Below the pieces are notes generated by a model. It did no database searches and was not told the DNA's origin. It saw nothing but the letters and a program-made list of their open reading frames with translations. Below, in pieces: positions 1 to 11,616 of a DNA stretch of 64,000 nt (the first letter of the stretch is position 1; each line of letters opens with the position of its first letter). The translations under genes were made by a program, and so were the position numbers. This DNA is from Wyeomyia smithii (lineage: Eukaryota; Arthropoda; Insecta; Diptera; Culicidae). Location: assembly GCF_029784165.1 (NCBI RefSeq), contig NC_073696.1:233195771-233259770 (forward strand), given 5' to 3'.

Positions 1-49
1 GAGCCCATTGAACATCACAAAAAAGTGATACAAATATTTTATATATTTA

Positions 50-232
50 CAGGGCCGGATTTAGACGGTGGGGGGCCCGGGGCAAATTTGTTTGTGAGGC
101 CCTCTTTTCTCAAAACATTTAGAGGTAATGTTCTGGGAGGTGACGAGCAAAAAAAAAAAGGTCGGCCTCGCACTCGGGGGCCCCTTGAATCGGGAGGCCC
201 GGGGCATCTACCCCCCCTCAAATCCGGGCCTG
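50..232. mobile_element. hAT-type MITE, 183 bp
   Basis: Short non-autonomous element with inverted termini: the left end reads CAGGGCCGGATTTA and the right end is its complement (TAAATCCGG..CCTG-like, AAATCCGGGCCTG). It is flanked on both sides by the 8-bp direct repeat TATATTTA (42-49 and 233-240), the duplication length typical of hAT transposons. The interior is GC-rich with G/C runs and has no coding capacity; overlapping reading frames here are not genes. Confidence 0.8.
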
Positions 233-448
233 TATATTTATTGCACTTTGTTTGGATATTCTCAATGTACTCCTTGAAAGTAAGATTTTTATTGTAAACT
301 AGCCTATAACTTTTAGTATTTAACTTGATCAGACCAATTTGAGATTGCACCGTTCATCTCAACAACAAGATTATTAGTGGGTTTGAGAAAAGAAACTCTT
401 TTTTTTTCTTCACAAGAAAAGAAACTCTTGGTTTATGAGGAAAAATAG

Positions 449-1540
449 TTAATAATTCCATTTCTGCAAATATGAAGAAAATTTATTTAGACTTTTTTGC
501 AGCCTATTGCATATGACACGAAGGCTTTTGCCTTTTACGGAAATGCTTGTATCGTCACAAAACAGAGATAGTTCACATCCTGGTGGTAAATCAGGAAGTT
601 CAGAAGTAAAAATATTATATAAGACTGGGCCCAAGATACTTTCTTGAGGTACACCAGTTCTAACAGGCAATCTATCAGATTTACCATTTAAGTAGTTAAC
701 CTGAAGAGTGCGGTCAGTCAAGTAACTTTGAGTCATTTTCGTGATTTAAAGAGGAAAACAGAAATTGGACATAATAGCTATCAAACCTTTATGCCAAACA
801 CTATCGAAATCTTTTTCTATGTATAGAAAAGCAGGTCCAGTGGAATAAGCTTCAGATTTATTAGTACGAATCATATTAGTTACTCTAAGTAACTGATGAG
901 TGTTCGAATGTCCATGGCGAAATCCAAACTGCTCATTTGCAAAAATTGAATTTTCATTGATAGGTGTCATCATTCTATTAAGAATCATTTTTTTCAAATA
1001 GTTTGCTCAAAGAAGAGAGCAAACTAATTGGACGATAACTTGATGCTTTAGCTGGATTTTTGTCAGGTTTTGAAATTGGAGTGACTTTGGCATTTTTCCA
1101 TTTTAAAGGTCAATTTAAAGCATCTGTTAAAAATTCTCACCAACAAATTTAAAGAGCTTTCGGGAAGTATTTTGAGGAGGATATAAATAATCCCATCATC
1201 TTTTGCTTTCATGTTTTTGAAGTTCTTGATAATAGTTCGTATTTCATTCAAGTTTGTTTCCAGTACCTTTTTAGGAAGAAATTACGGAGTGGTGATCTGA
1301 TCATACTATTGTGATACTTCATTTTCAATAGGACAAAATTGAACAAATTCAAATTGAAATTATGAACACTCTCGAACTGCTGAGCAAGTTTTTGAGCTTT
1401 TTGTTCATTCGTAAGAAATATGTGGTCACTATCTTTGAGGACTGGAATGGGCTTTGAAGGTTTCTTAAGAACCTTCGAAAGCTTCCAGAAAGGTTTGGAA
1501 TATGGTTTTAGTTGTTCAACTTCTCTCATGTAATTTTAAT
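449..1540 (-). pseudogene. Degenerate Jockey-like non-LTR retrotransposon (reverse transcriptase fragment)
   Basis: Three collinear minus-strand reading-frame pieces (1529-1248, 997-746, 736-449) match successive parts of a Jockey-clade reverse transcriptase. The first carries the region before the RT domain (LTNEQKAQKLAQQFE). The second has finger/palm blocks (FANEQFGFRHGHS, then an FDSVWHKGL block). The third has GVPQESILGPVLYNIFTS and an FCDDT box, where the usual F-A-D-D has Cys for Ala but keeps both catalytic aspartates. Frameshifts and stops separate the pieces, and the C-terminal part after KWNY is missing. No endonuclease domain is seen upstream, so this is a dead, probably truncated copy. 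Clade assignment is from motif wording only. Confidence 0.8.
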
Positions 1541-4500
1541 TTCGCAAGAAAGCGAATCTATGATTGATTTCCGTTTGTAAATGTGCCTTATTAAATTCCC
1601 CGAACGTTGAACGATCGTTTTTTGATACACGAAGTTTACCTTGGCCGAAAAAAAAAAATTAATACAATTTTCAGCGCTCAAAACATGTTTCTTTTTTCGG
1701 TAAAAACGTTCCCGTGTTTTGACCACTACTGGCCGAGTTCAGGGAATCGATTTCGGGAATGGTTACGGAAACTAGCTTGCGGTATATCAAAGAACTCGGA
1801 TAGGAACGGCCATTAGTCGTCCAAGTGGCCAAATACCGATCGGTTCAAAATTCTACAGATCTTGCGGAACGGCAGGTAGAATTTTTTTTAATTTTTCCGG
1901 CACTGGAGGGGCGAGGTACGCAAGTGTTAACCATCGTTTGCAGGTGTAAACGGTATCCAGTAACAAAGCTTCAAAAATTTTTGCGTTTAAGATAAGAATT
2001 GTAGTCGATTGTGTTATCTAAATCTACGCTAACTTCAAATAAATTCATAGTTTGATCTATCGCTACTGTTACAACAGAGAGCTGAAACGAATTTTTTCCG
2101 TTTCCCAAACAGCATAGGTTTTATTGAAAGCTGAGCTACACACCCAGAAATCTTCGGTTGTATCTTTGATCCTGAACATTCTATCGAATGTTTTTGGAAA
2201 AAATTCAAATTTCAACAAAAATAGATTTTGAAAGAAATTCATAATTTTTTTGAATTAATTAAGAAATAATTTTAATTTTTTACTTTTTAAACTTGAATTC
2301 AAAATAACTCAAGAACAGATGCATTTAGGAAGTTATTTATTTTGAGCTTTGAAATTGGAAATGCCTATTAAAATCTTTTAAAATTATTGAAGAGACAAAT
2401 ATGATAAAATATAGTGAAATTGTTTTTCTAAAACTTAACCTTTTATGAAAAATCCTTTTCCATTTTTTCATTCTGGATTTTCCACCAAAAATTTCGTTGT
2501 CACCTCAGAGCAATTCAACAAAAATATCCCAATCTTGTAAGTTTTTTTTTAATTGTCATTTCTTGGCTGAAACTTTGCAGAGATGTTTCTATGGGCAAAA
2601 GAGGTTATTTTGTGTTATTGATTTTCTTCAATCACCACACGTTTTTGTGGAGCTATGTAAAAATGCTATTTAGAAAAATTATTGATGATTAGAAATATTT
2701 TTATTGTCAAAACGGTTTGTTTGGTAAAGTTGCAGATAATAATTTTGTCTTTATTTTCGTATAATTCATAACTAGAAGAAATCTAATGTATCGAAACATT
2801 CAGATTGCTTAGTGAAATTATGCTCACCACAACTAACTAAACATTTTTTGCACAACAGATTTTTTGCTCAAAGTGTTTTTCATTGCATGGCGTTTGGGAA
2901 CCGTAATTAACCTCTAAATCTTTGAAAAGTGGTGCTCCGGATCATCACGCAATCACAATCCTAGGGCCTAAACGGGAATGGCGCCAGTAGGAAAAAATCT
3001 ACTGGTAACTTCAACTTTCCCCGAGGTTTTTCCCTTGGACACTCTAGGAACAAGGTACAATATGCGACAGAGCCGTCCCAAGACGGAGACGACTTCGAGT
3101 GGACAGATCCTGTTTGCATAACGGGTGCATTGTGTCGTTTTGCTTCAAAACTACCTGAACGAACCGAAAATATCAACAAGGCGGGTCAGTATTGAAGTAT
3201 GAAGCTTGGCCACACAGGAACGACAAAACCAATAGTTCATCAACGGTGCGGAGACAAGATCGATGAGAAATTAAACTCCTGGATAAATATTTTTCCAAAC
3301 TCAGGGTTGCACCTTTCTCTTCTGTTTTACTCAATTCTTTTTAGGCTGGAAGGAGGAATGCATAATCAATGCATGCGACCTACAGCTTCTTTCCTTGACC
3401 TCGGAGTGTTTCTTTGATTCGGTGTGCGAAATTCGGAGCAGATTAAACTGTACTTTTTGCCTGGTTTTTATGGGTAATCGTGCAATTTGGCAATAAGCAG
3501 AAACTGTAGTAATGCTTATACGCAATACGGAAAGGTTGCAATAAAATGCCGGCTCGCAGCAGGCCACACGCTGGGCAGTAAAATAACAAAGAACGGTTGG
3601 AAAATGGCAAAAGTGAAGTTAATGATTAATGAAAAAGGGTTTTTCGGAGCTCATGGTTGGCAAAAAGAGTTAAGTCCAATATGCAAATATTGCCACCGAT
3701 GTGCTATTACTATTTGCTTCGTCCAGTGGGCTTTCAGGTCGGACAGTCCATGGAGGCTAATAGGAGACAATGGTTCATGGATGACAATGCTGTGTTTATT
3801 GACCGTAACGAATCCTTTATGTAAGGAGATTGTCCGATTTTTGAAGATATTTTGCGACACACTGATAAGGGTGTCGATGCAAAAAAGGTTGGATTATCGA
3901 ATAGAGCAGAGGTGTCTCGTGCAAAGAGAAAGTTTAACATCTTTTCTTTTAACTCTAGGAAGAGAATTCGTGCAAATATTTTATAATAGGGTGATGTATC
4001 ATGATAGGACCATTTTTTCACGTAAAAATGAATTTCCTTTTATATTTCAATATGAGTATCATAACAACTTCTGCTAACTACGTTCAGAAAGTCAATTGCT
4101 ACATATGATATTGAAAATTAAAATGCAATATATAAAGATTCGAGCTTCTCATGATGCACATGGACAAAACACCTCACGTCGAATTTAATTATTAGCCTTC
4201 TGACAATTCTTCTGCTAACCTTCGTCATAAAAATGCCTACTGCCTGCCAAAAATCCTTTCGCTTGACCCTCCCTCAGGAGATGGCCAGAGTGTGATGTAA
4301 TTTGGCTCAGCCTAATTCTTGCTGCTTTCCGTTTCTGCGAGCACACTAAAGATACCATCAAAGTTTACGGTTAATTACCCTCCAGGCAAGCGAAATTCAA
4401 TATCGGTCCATACCTACATTACGAAGTGACCCAAAAGTTAATTGTACATAATAAAAGCCATTTAATTAATCAATTCACCATGCAGCTCCACCAAAATTTC

Positions 4501-5090
4501 ACGTGCTTGGAATTGAACAGTCAATCTCTTCTAATCTTTCTCTCTCTCTCTCGTTCTCTGCATCACCACCACCGGTTCGGCAGATGCAACAAAAGTGTGC
4601 CGTTATACAGCAGAAGTAAAATGATGAAAAGTTCCGCATTTCTGTGCAAATGTGGCGAATTCAGGCACGTCATTCAGCGGAACCCTTCGGCAGAGTAGAT
4701 TCCCCTTTTTCTTTTATGCAGGAAACTCAATTGCGGCTGCAGAAAATTTGTCCTATGTGGGAGGATTATAGGATGCTGCTGCTGGTGCAAGGAAGAAGCA
4801 AAGAAAAGTGTGAAAGGGTTTGTCTATCACCTTCCTTTCGTCCCGTATATCGCATAGGATCCCGTCCACCAATAAGTGATGGCGTGCCTTTCGGATCAAA
4901 ATAAAGGCATCTACGAATGGACGGATGGGGTCTGTCATGTCTAAATTAAGCAAACTGTTTCACCAAACTGATGATGTATGTTTGAATGCTGGAGGGAAGG
5001 ATAGGAAATTGAACGCACATGCGGACGTTGAGATAACACTTCCGCATGTTGGAAAGTTTTTGCGTTTTACGTTCGGAATTTACTCTACTA
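1541..5090. other. AT-rich intergenic DNA, no gene recognised
   Basis: No conserved protein, RNA gene or terminal inverted repeats recognised. The longest open frame (plus strand, 3487-4077, about 196 codons) starts at a TTG, has no recognisable domain and reads like chance translation. A short CT run lies near 4533-4557. Most other frames are under 100 codons. Confidence 0.5.
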
Positions 5091-5160
5091 CTGTGCTGGA
5101 TCGAAACCCGTACAGTATCGAAATCCGTACACCTTGATGTTTTTCTTCAGTTTTAAGCAT

Positions 5161-5167
5161 TATAAAA
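5161..5167 (+). promoter_or_regulatory. TATA box of the pogo-like miniature gene
   Basis: TATAAAA stands about 250 bp upstream of a canonical splice donor (AAAAG|GTAAG at 5416/5417). The same GCATTATAAAAGTG context is preserved, inverted, in the second copy (around 48788-48800) and nearly so in the partial third copy. No clear initiator was seen downstream. Confidence 0.45.
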
Positions 5168-5407
5168 GTGAAAATTCATATGATAGTTACATGTACATAT
5201 CCGTTGAGTTGTTGGCCTTCTGTTAAATTAAACTATGCGCCAGTAGGCCATGAAATAAAAATATTAAAAAAGAAAAATCAATCGTGTATCGGTTTCAGTT
5301 GTCATTTCGTTGTATCGTTAGAGAATTTACTAAGGAAACGTTCTTCAGATAAAAACGATTTTCAAGTGGGATATAAGTGTTTTACTCTGTGAATCTTTTT
5401 GAAATTG

Positions 5408-5753
5408 ATGGAAAAGGTAAGTCTTTGCCATTTTCGAGCTGTATATTGTCTGGTAAATAGTGTGAATTGTATTTATTCAACAAAAACTGTGCCGTACGGA
5501 TTTTGATTCTTGTTAATTGCTTGAATCGAAATCCGTACAGCGTGTGTATCATGCATATATTGTTGAACTTTCTTCTTGTTTTCAGCATATAATGGAAGAA
5601 AACAAGTATAAATATACGGCAAACAATTTCGTAGGAGCTGTGACTGAGGTGCGCAAGGGAAAGTCGTACCGGGAAGCTTCGAGAGGTTCCGGCGTTCCGG
5701 TTACTACGAAACGCTACGAAAATTGCACTATTTCTGCTGATATCAAAAATTAG
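5408..5753 (+). CDS. Short psq/HTH DNA-binding protein encoded by pogo-like element (copy 1)
   Basis: The core reading frame is 5592-5753 (53 residues), starting MEENKYKYTANNFVGAV and containing VRKGKSYREASRGSGVPVTT. That pattern (Y-T, hydrophobic, A-V, V-x-K-G-K-S, R-E-A-S, G-V-P) is the pipsqueak/CENP-B-type helix-turn-helix found at the N-terminus of pogo-family transposases. Splicing donor 5416|5417 to acceptor 5585|5586 (TTTTCAG) would place an upstream ATG at 5408 in frame and lengthen the protein to 58 residues. An AATAAA signal follows at about 5827. The protein stops where a CENP-B second domain and a DDE catalytic domain would normally follow. The second copy differs at two residues (Y/C and I/M). 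Inference: a DNA-binding-only product, possibly a repressor of related transposases. It could instead be a decayed transposase start. Confidence 0.5.
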
Positions 5754-6183
5754 AAAACCGTGTGAAACTTGAGGAGCCAGTTGATCCTCAAAATATACTT
5801 ATTCGGTAATTTAGAGATAAATTATAAATAAAAGATGTTCATTTTTGTACTTCTTCATCTATACGGAGTTTGATTTATTGTTGTATGGACTTTGATCCAG
5901 TCTATATCGCGTGTGTGCGGATTTCGATTCAAAAGTGTACGGGTTTTGATTCAGACAAAAAACTGAGTACGGATTTCGATTCAAACATGTATAGAAACAT
6001 GTATAAACATGATTTTTCGAGTTTCAGAGTGATTTTAATCATTTTGCTGGAAAATAGTGATAAAATAGAAGTAGACCTATAACTAAACATGTCAGTTTAA
6101 AGCAATATGTGATTTCTTGATTTTGTATTGACCGTCGAATATTATCATGTGCTTAGGTGTACGGATTTCGATCCAGCACGGTA

Positions 6184-6640
6184 CTGCTTCTGCTAACTAT
6201 TGCTGCGAGATTGCTCGTTGAAACGTAATTAAATCTAACACTGATGGAGTAGAAAGTTAGCTCTCAAAAAGCTAGGGGAGGGATTGAAAGGTTTGTGGCT
6301 GTGTTGGATCCGGAAATCGATTTCTGTGTTTTCTTTAACGTTGAAAGTTTCAATCATGTAGATAGTGAATGGTTTTATTTATGTTGGAAATGGGCAATAT
6401 GAATCACTTCGCGAGAAAAGTTGGACTAAAACATCAGACAGACTACTTTGACCACACTACTTTTGAAGAAAAATATGTTTTTCTAAATGAAACAGAATGA
6501 ATAACAAACAGAATTAACTGACGGGACTTTATATTTGTGAAGGACTGCACTTTACTTATCTGCCCATAATTCAAAAATAGGCATCAAATCGAGTGAAACG
6601 CATTTTAAAGTTTTTTGTCGGCATCCTTACGACGTGACCG
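6184..6640. other. Short intergenic stretch, nothing recognised
   Basis: AT-rich DNA between the pogo-like element and the broken non-LTR element. No open frame, repeat ends or RNA-like structure stands out. Confidence 0.4.
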
Positions 6641-6649
6641 GCCCACAGC

Positions 6650-8650
6650 AACCTATTGAATTTCGCAAGGTGTGCAATGGGGTTCTCTCCATGTAGCGGA
6701 CCAAGGACAACCGGTACCAGTCAGGGTTTTGTACTGTGTCAACTTCGTACGCGCCTTCGCACTCGGCACTTTGATGTCTTCCGAAGTGAAAAGTAGTATA
6801 TTTCCGGCCTGGTTGCGTCTCTGGATCTCTTTGCTGGTGTTATTGTCGGCGGTCACCTATGACCCCAAATATACGAATTCTTTGACCACCTCAAGCTCAT
6901 CGCCATCTCAGAGACTCGCTCGCATGTACACTAAGGTCGCTTCAAGGGCGATGTTAAACAACAAACAAGAAGGTCCATCATCTTATCTTAACCCCCTGCG
7001 CGTTTCAAAGGAGCTCGAGAGTATCCCAGTCGAGTCAGTTTATCCGGAAATCCGTTGTGCATGATCTGCCATAGCTGTTGTATCATAGGCCGCCGTGAAA
7101 TCGATAAGAAGTGATGTGTGGGCACGTTGTACTCGCGACATTTCTGTAAAGCCTGTATCAGACTAACCGTTGTAGCGGTTGACCGCTACCGTTCCGTTCT
7201 TTTTCGACCAATCAGAGCACAGCGGTCGACCGTCGCTTGTTGTTGTTGCAAAAAATAGAATCTTTTCAATTTTTGCCGCCGACCGTTCCCAACGGTTGCC
7301 GGCTGCTGTCATTGACATGGAAAAGGCAAATGAATCTCTTCACACCTACACAAGATCACATACAGAGACATGACAAATGAAAATGTGTGCTTCTCTTTTT
7401 GGCACACACGACAGCCAGTCAAAACATTGATAGCACCGGCAACGCTGGTTGGCGATGCCAATTTTCGACCAACGCACACTGGCAAAAATGAATCCAAATT
7501 TTCACTAATTAAAAGCCGCTGGGCTGGATACCTTCAATATAGCATTTCTTATGTAAAATTGGCCAATAAATCGATAGGTGATATTTTCATTCTGTGCAGG
7601 GCACGGGAAAGGGTCTATATTTTCAAAAATACGCAAAAATAGGGTGAAAAGAGGCGACAAAGACCATTTCCCGTGTCCTGTCCAAAATGAAACCATCGCC
7701 AATCAATTTGTTGACCAATTTTACATAAGAAATGCTATATTGAAGGTATCCAGCCCAGCGGCTTTTAATTAGTGGAAATTTCGATTCATTTTTGCCAGTG
7801 TGCGTTGGTCGAAAATTGACATCGCCAACCAGCGTTGCCGGTGCTATCAATGTTTTGACTGACTGTCGTGTGTGCCAAAAAGAGAAGCACACATTTTCAT
7901 TTGTCATGTCTCTGTATGTGATCTTGTGTAGGTGTGAAGAGATTCATTTGCCTTCGCCATGTCAATGACAGCAGCCGGCAACCGTTGAGAACGGTCGGCG
8001 GCAAAAATAGAAAAGATTCTATTTTTTGCAACAACAACAAGCGACATCGACCGCTGTGCTCTGATTGGTCGAAGAAGAACGGAACGGTAGCGGTCAACCG
8101 CTACAACGGTTAGTCTGATACAGGCTTAAGATCTGTCGGATCGAGTAGATCTGGTCCGTGGTGGCACGGGCCTCGTTGGAGCCTCCCATGAAACCCGCTT
8201 GGTACTCGCCCACAAACTTCTTGGTTAGAGGTGATAGACGACGGAACAGAATCTGTGAAAGTATTTTGCAGGCGGGCATTGATTAGCGAGATACCGCGTT
8301 AGTTGCGGCACTCCAGCTTGTCGCCCTTCGTTCCGTGCCCGTTTATAATTGACCTTGTTCTCTCTCGTTGACCTGCCCAGCTATATCGCCTAGTGCTTCC
8401 ACTCCTAGTATCACCGTTGCGGTCTTTCGGATAGTTGGGCGAATGCTGCACCAGCCGTCTTCGAGAGGATATGCGTCAAGCCCCTCCGCCGTTCATGTCA
8501 CCGATGACGATCTTGATGTCTCTACGCGAGCAGCTATTGCAGGTTTTCTCCAACGTAGCGTAGAACGCTTTTTTCTCTACCAATCCTCGTCCTTATTTCA
8601 TCGCCTAGATCGTTGCATATTGTTGTGGTCCGTATTCAATTCTTGATTGT
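6650..8650 (-). pseudogene. Degenerate non-LTR retrotransposon (endonuclease and RT), interrupted by a MITE
   Basis: Read on the minus strand, the order is that of an APE-type retrotransposon ORF2. An endonuclease fragment with RRDIKIVIGDMNG lies near 8570-8500. The start of the RT follows, with HGTKGDKLECRN, a stop, RGISLINA (about 8340-8270) and then VGEYQAGFMGG with TTDQIYSIRQIL (about 8200-8130). After a 977-bp insertion, RT resumes with KCREYN and a FTAAYD palm block (about 7145-7070), followed by GDELEVVKEFVYLGS and VTADNNTSKEIQRR (about 6900-6820). Several stops, frameshifts and internal deletions are present, and the YADD-type catalytic block is missing. The order shows one element, now dead. 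Its clade was not determined. Confidence 0.75.
7150..8126. mobile_element. Foldback MITE with about 480-bp inverted arms (PIF/Harbinger-type, TAA target site)
   Basis: Almost the whole element is an inverted repeat. The left arm begins AGCCTGTATCAGACTAACCG at 7150 and the right arm ends with its exact complement at 8126. By eye the arms run about 480 bp each and differ at only a few per cent of positions, meeting near 7630-7645 with almost no loop. It is flanked by the 3-bp direct repeat TAA (7147-7149 and 8127-8129), as in PIF/Harbinger elements. Removing the element and one TAA rejoins the RT reading frame of the host retrotransposon without a shift, which confirms the boundaries. Apparent proteins on the arms appear twice on opposite strands and are not genes. 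Confidence 0.85.
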
Positions 8651-10276
8651 CATAGTATTTTAATTTCGGTTTAATTTCATCATGCTGCCTTACTAGAGCT
8701 GCGGATTTCAAGTATCCCGAAGGGACTGCCGTCTTGGGTGTATTTCGTAATTCAGCCGTCCGCTCACTTTCAGACGCTGTTTGAGCTGCTCCTAATATGG
8801 AGAACAGACGCTCAGCCAAGCTGTCCTCCTCGTACTACCATCTCTCGGAAGTAGTCTTTGATCGTCAGATTAATACATCAAGACCGTACCAAATCATCAA
8901 AGTGCAAAAAGAATTGTTGCCATCGATAGCGAACTGGACAAGCATAAGAAGTACCATTGAATCCAAATTGGTGTTCCGACGCGCGTCATTCTATTGAAAA
9001 AGCAGTAGAGTTCTGTTTGCTTAATCTCATTTTTGGAGAGCCTGAGGATATTTTTCAGCTGGTGTCCCTAAGCTAATTCAAAGACAATCAGGTAGTTCAG
9101 GTGGACTGACCACCAAAAACTTCTGGTCTCAACCCGTCTTCGAAACTAAGATCATTTTAAAGAAAATCCGTGGGATATGTGAATTATTTCCACAAAGCAT
9201 TATAAACCATCTGATCAAATATATGCCTCAAAGATGCAAAACTTTAATTGGTAATAGAAGATTCGCTACGAAATGTTGAATACCATCAAGCGTTATTATT
9301 GTTTTGCAAGAAAAGTTCAAAAGTCGCTACTCTTCAATCTTCACATCATGTGAAAAAGTGAGAGTTCCCACAATCATTTCAAAGTGTTCATGATTAGAAA
9401 ACAGAAGAGAATGATCAAAGTGAAATATTTTAAGAACACAAACTCAAATCAAAATTTAACAATGCGGGCAGCTGCAATCGATTTTTCGGCCTTTTTCAAC
9501 ATGAAACAATAATATAATTGAATTTCTAGATTAGGTTCAAATATTTTTTGACTAAAAATGGAAAGAAAAAAATTAACTACTTTATTTTTTGATTCGAAGT
9601 GACTTCAACAGAAATTCCTATAAGCGGGCGGAATTTTTGACATTTCTTGCATTTTTGCTATAATAAATTTTAACAAAACTGTCGGAAATTTTTATTAAAT
9701 TTTAAAAGCTGTATGTGAAAAAAAAATCATGATGCTGGTTTTGCAATGCAACGTAGACAAAGAAAATAAAATATAAATTATCGCTTTTCTAGAAGTTTTT
9801 AGATTTTGGCAAATGTCCTCAATCTTTCGTTCTTCAAACTCTTGCTTTTCAAGAGTTCGAAATGCATTAATAGTGTAATTCTAATCTTGAAAGTATATTA
9901 CGGGTTCCAATTGCCCAAAATTGTTCCGTTATTCTAGCTCTGGAATCGTCTTTTATAGTTGATAATCGACCTTTACCTAGTCTAGTTAGAAAAGGATTAA
10001 AACTGAGGTATTTCTTTTGAAGTTTCATACGACACAGGTAGATTTCGAATAGAAAATACAGTATATACATATATTTTAAAATATTTACAAAACTAAGTCT
10101 ATCCTAAAACTTATTCAGTCTTCCCAACATCAGTCTGCAGATAATTCGACATCAAAAGAATTACAAATTTACGCATCTTATATCACAAAACATTTTCGGT
10201 TAAATACTGCCAGCAGGAAACAATGGCACGATCGAAGGAACTGTGCACCTATCTATCATTGATATTCACGCTCGAA
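8651..10276. other. Intergenic DNA including the giant 3' flank
   Basis: No second gene recognised. The part next to 10276 should contain the giant 3' untranslated region, transcribed on the minus strand. Possible minus-strand AATAAA signals lie near 9690 and 9590, but neither can be assigned with confidence. Sequence from about 9000 to 9900 is AT-rich without repeat structure. Confidence 0.4.
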
Positions 10277-11616
10277 TCAGGGCGACACCGTGGTGACCCC
10301 GTACAATGCCAGTTGCTTCCGGGCGGCGGCCAGTTCATAGCGTAGCTGCATGTTTTCATTCTCCAGGAAGGTGGCCCGAATGGCGATTTCATCCTCTTTG
10401 ATGCGGCGTCGATCACGCGATTTCTTCGCCGCTGCATTGTTCTTCTTGCGTCGCTCGTAGTAGGCGGAGTCTTTCTGTCCTGCGCCGCCGTTGACTGTGA
10501 CGCCATTGTTATTCCTGTTGCTTGTCGTTTCGACGCTATGTTTGTTACCGTTGCTGTCAGTCGTGCTGGATGGAGGTGTGGCTTGCTGCGATGGCGCTTC
10601 GCTCGAGTTCGTTGGTTCCGGCATCTTGTCCGACAGGCTCTCGGTTTCCGATGCATCGCTGAGAGACTTGTTCAAACGGCGCATTTTGGGGTTACAAACC
10701 GTCGCTTGACCGCCGTTGGCGGCACGAATTTGCTCGAGCATTCGCTTGCGAAATACGTTGTACTTTTCCGCTGACATTGTGTCCAGGATAGAATCGCTAG
10801 CCATGAAGGCAGCGGTTAGGCTGAGTGGATCCCGTGGGTAGGCTTTGAAAGGACGGGCCAATTTTCCATCACGACCGATAACCATCGGATATGGGTTGTT
10901 GGTGGGTTGATTGGTCGGCAATTGATCGGAGCTCTGTGTCTGTTTCAGTAAAGGCATTTTGAGGTTTGGTGGAAGGATGTGACCTTCCGAACCGGACTCC
11001 GACAGCGAGTCAGATTCGCGATGTTGTTGAATTGGGCTGTGCAGATATTGTTGCTGCTGTTGTTGTTGTTGTTGCATAGCTCCTGCCTGGAGAAGATAAG
11101 GCATGATTTCGGCACGATGTGGAAGACTTTCTTGTTTCGGAATAATTGGGTGTCCGATCGGAAATCCTTGAAATCTCGCTGCTAATTGGTGGCTTTGCTC
11201 TGGAAGGTTTGGTGAGTCATAAGGACGTTGCGTTTTAGGTGAAAGCTCTCGATGCTGGAGGGCGCGATAATTTAGCAGCAATTGATTAGTCGAATTGATC
11301 GGTGAACTCTGCATTGGCGGCGATCCTTCCTCACTAAAACTGTTGTACGGGGAGGGGGTTTTGCGAGTTTCCACCGAATCGCGCCGTTTTGACAGATCCA
11401 ACACGCCCGAGTCGGTTGAGTTTGGACGGTAAATTTCCTGCATTTTTGGAGACACTGGTGGATACAATGACGGGCTGGTACGATGTTCTGTTGATTGTGA
11501 AACGAAATTTGTTAGAATTGTTGTAATTGCTCACACTATTTTTTTCATAATTCAGATTTATTAGAAGCAAATTGATAATTACCTGCTTTTAAATCCATCA
11601 TAAATTGGGCCATCAT
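10277..11616 (-). CDS. gt: Giant, bZIP gap-gene transcription factor
   Basis: Two coding exons on the minus strand: 11616-11583 (MMAQFMMDLKA plus the first base of a Glu codon) and 11487-10277, joined across a 95-bp intron with GT donor and CAACAG acceptor in frame. The product is 414 residues. Near the N-terminus (residues 40-46) is VLDLSKR, matching the VLDLS-type short repression motif of Giant proteins, which is linked to the corepressor CtBP. A run of nine glutamines follows a Met-Gln-rich stretch mid-protein. The C-terminal 64 residues form the bZIP: YYERRKKNN, AAAKKSRDRRR as the DNA-contacting basic region, KEDEIAIR, then a leucine-zipper heptad segment to the end. In flies Giant is an early-embryo nuclear repressor that sets anterior and posterior segment domains. 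The first ATG of two adjacent ATGs was chosen. The intron position and protein end are clear; orthology is from the highly specific bZIP sequence. Confidence 0.93.

Larger units (their letters stand above)
5091..6181 (+). mobile_element. pogo-like DNA transposon, copy 1 (1,091 bp)
   Basis: The termini are inverted: left CTGTGCTGGATCGAAA and right, read inward, CCGTGCTGGATCGAAA. The element is flanked by TA on both sides (5089-5090 and 6182-6183), the target duplication of the Tc1/mariner/pogo group. A near-identical copy lies inverted at 47775-48863. The element contains a conserved TATA box (5161-5167), a canonical intron (5417-5585), a short psq-type HTH reading frame (5592-5753) and an AATAAA signal near 5827. 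A motif of the form TCGAAATCCGTACA or its complement recurs about ten times through the element, including both ends. It has no DDE transposase domain, so it should depend on another element for movement. The pogo label is inferred from TA sites plus the psq-type helix-turn-helix. Confidence 0.75.

Noticed and set aside
3487..4077. Longest unassigned open frame (about 196 codons, plus strand)
   Set aside because: Begins at TTG with the first ATG much later, has no recognisable domain and no splice or promoter context, and codon choice looks like chance AT-rich sequence.
5168..5392. 74-codon frame in exon 1 of the pogo-like element, also open in copy 2
   Set aside because: It starts at GTG just after the TATA box, upstream of the expected transcript start, and its persistence is explained by high nucleotide identity between the copies.
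7179..7907. Several frames of 60-94 codons that appear twice on opposite strands
   Set aside because: They are the two arms of the foldback MITE read in mirror orientation, not genes.
10249..10656. Overlapping minus-strand and plus-strand frames over the giant bZIP exon
   Set aside because: Shadows of the giant coding sequence in other frames.
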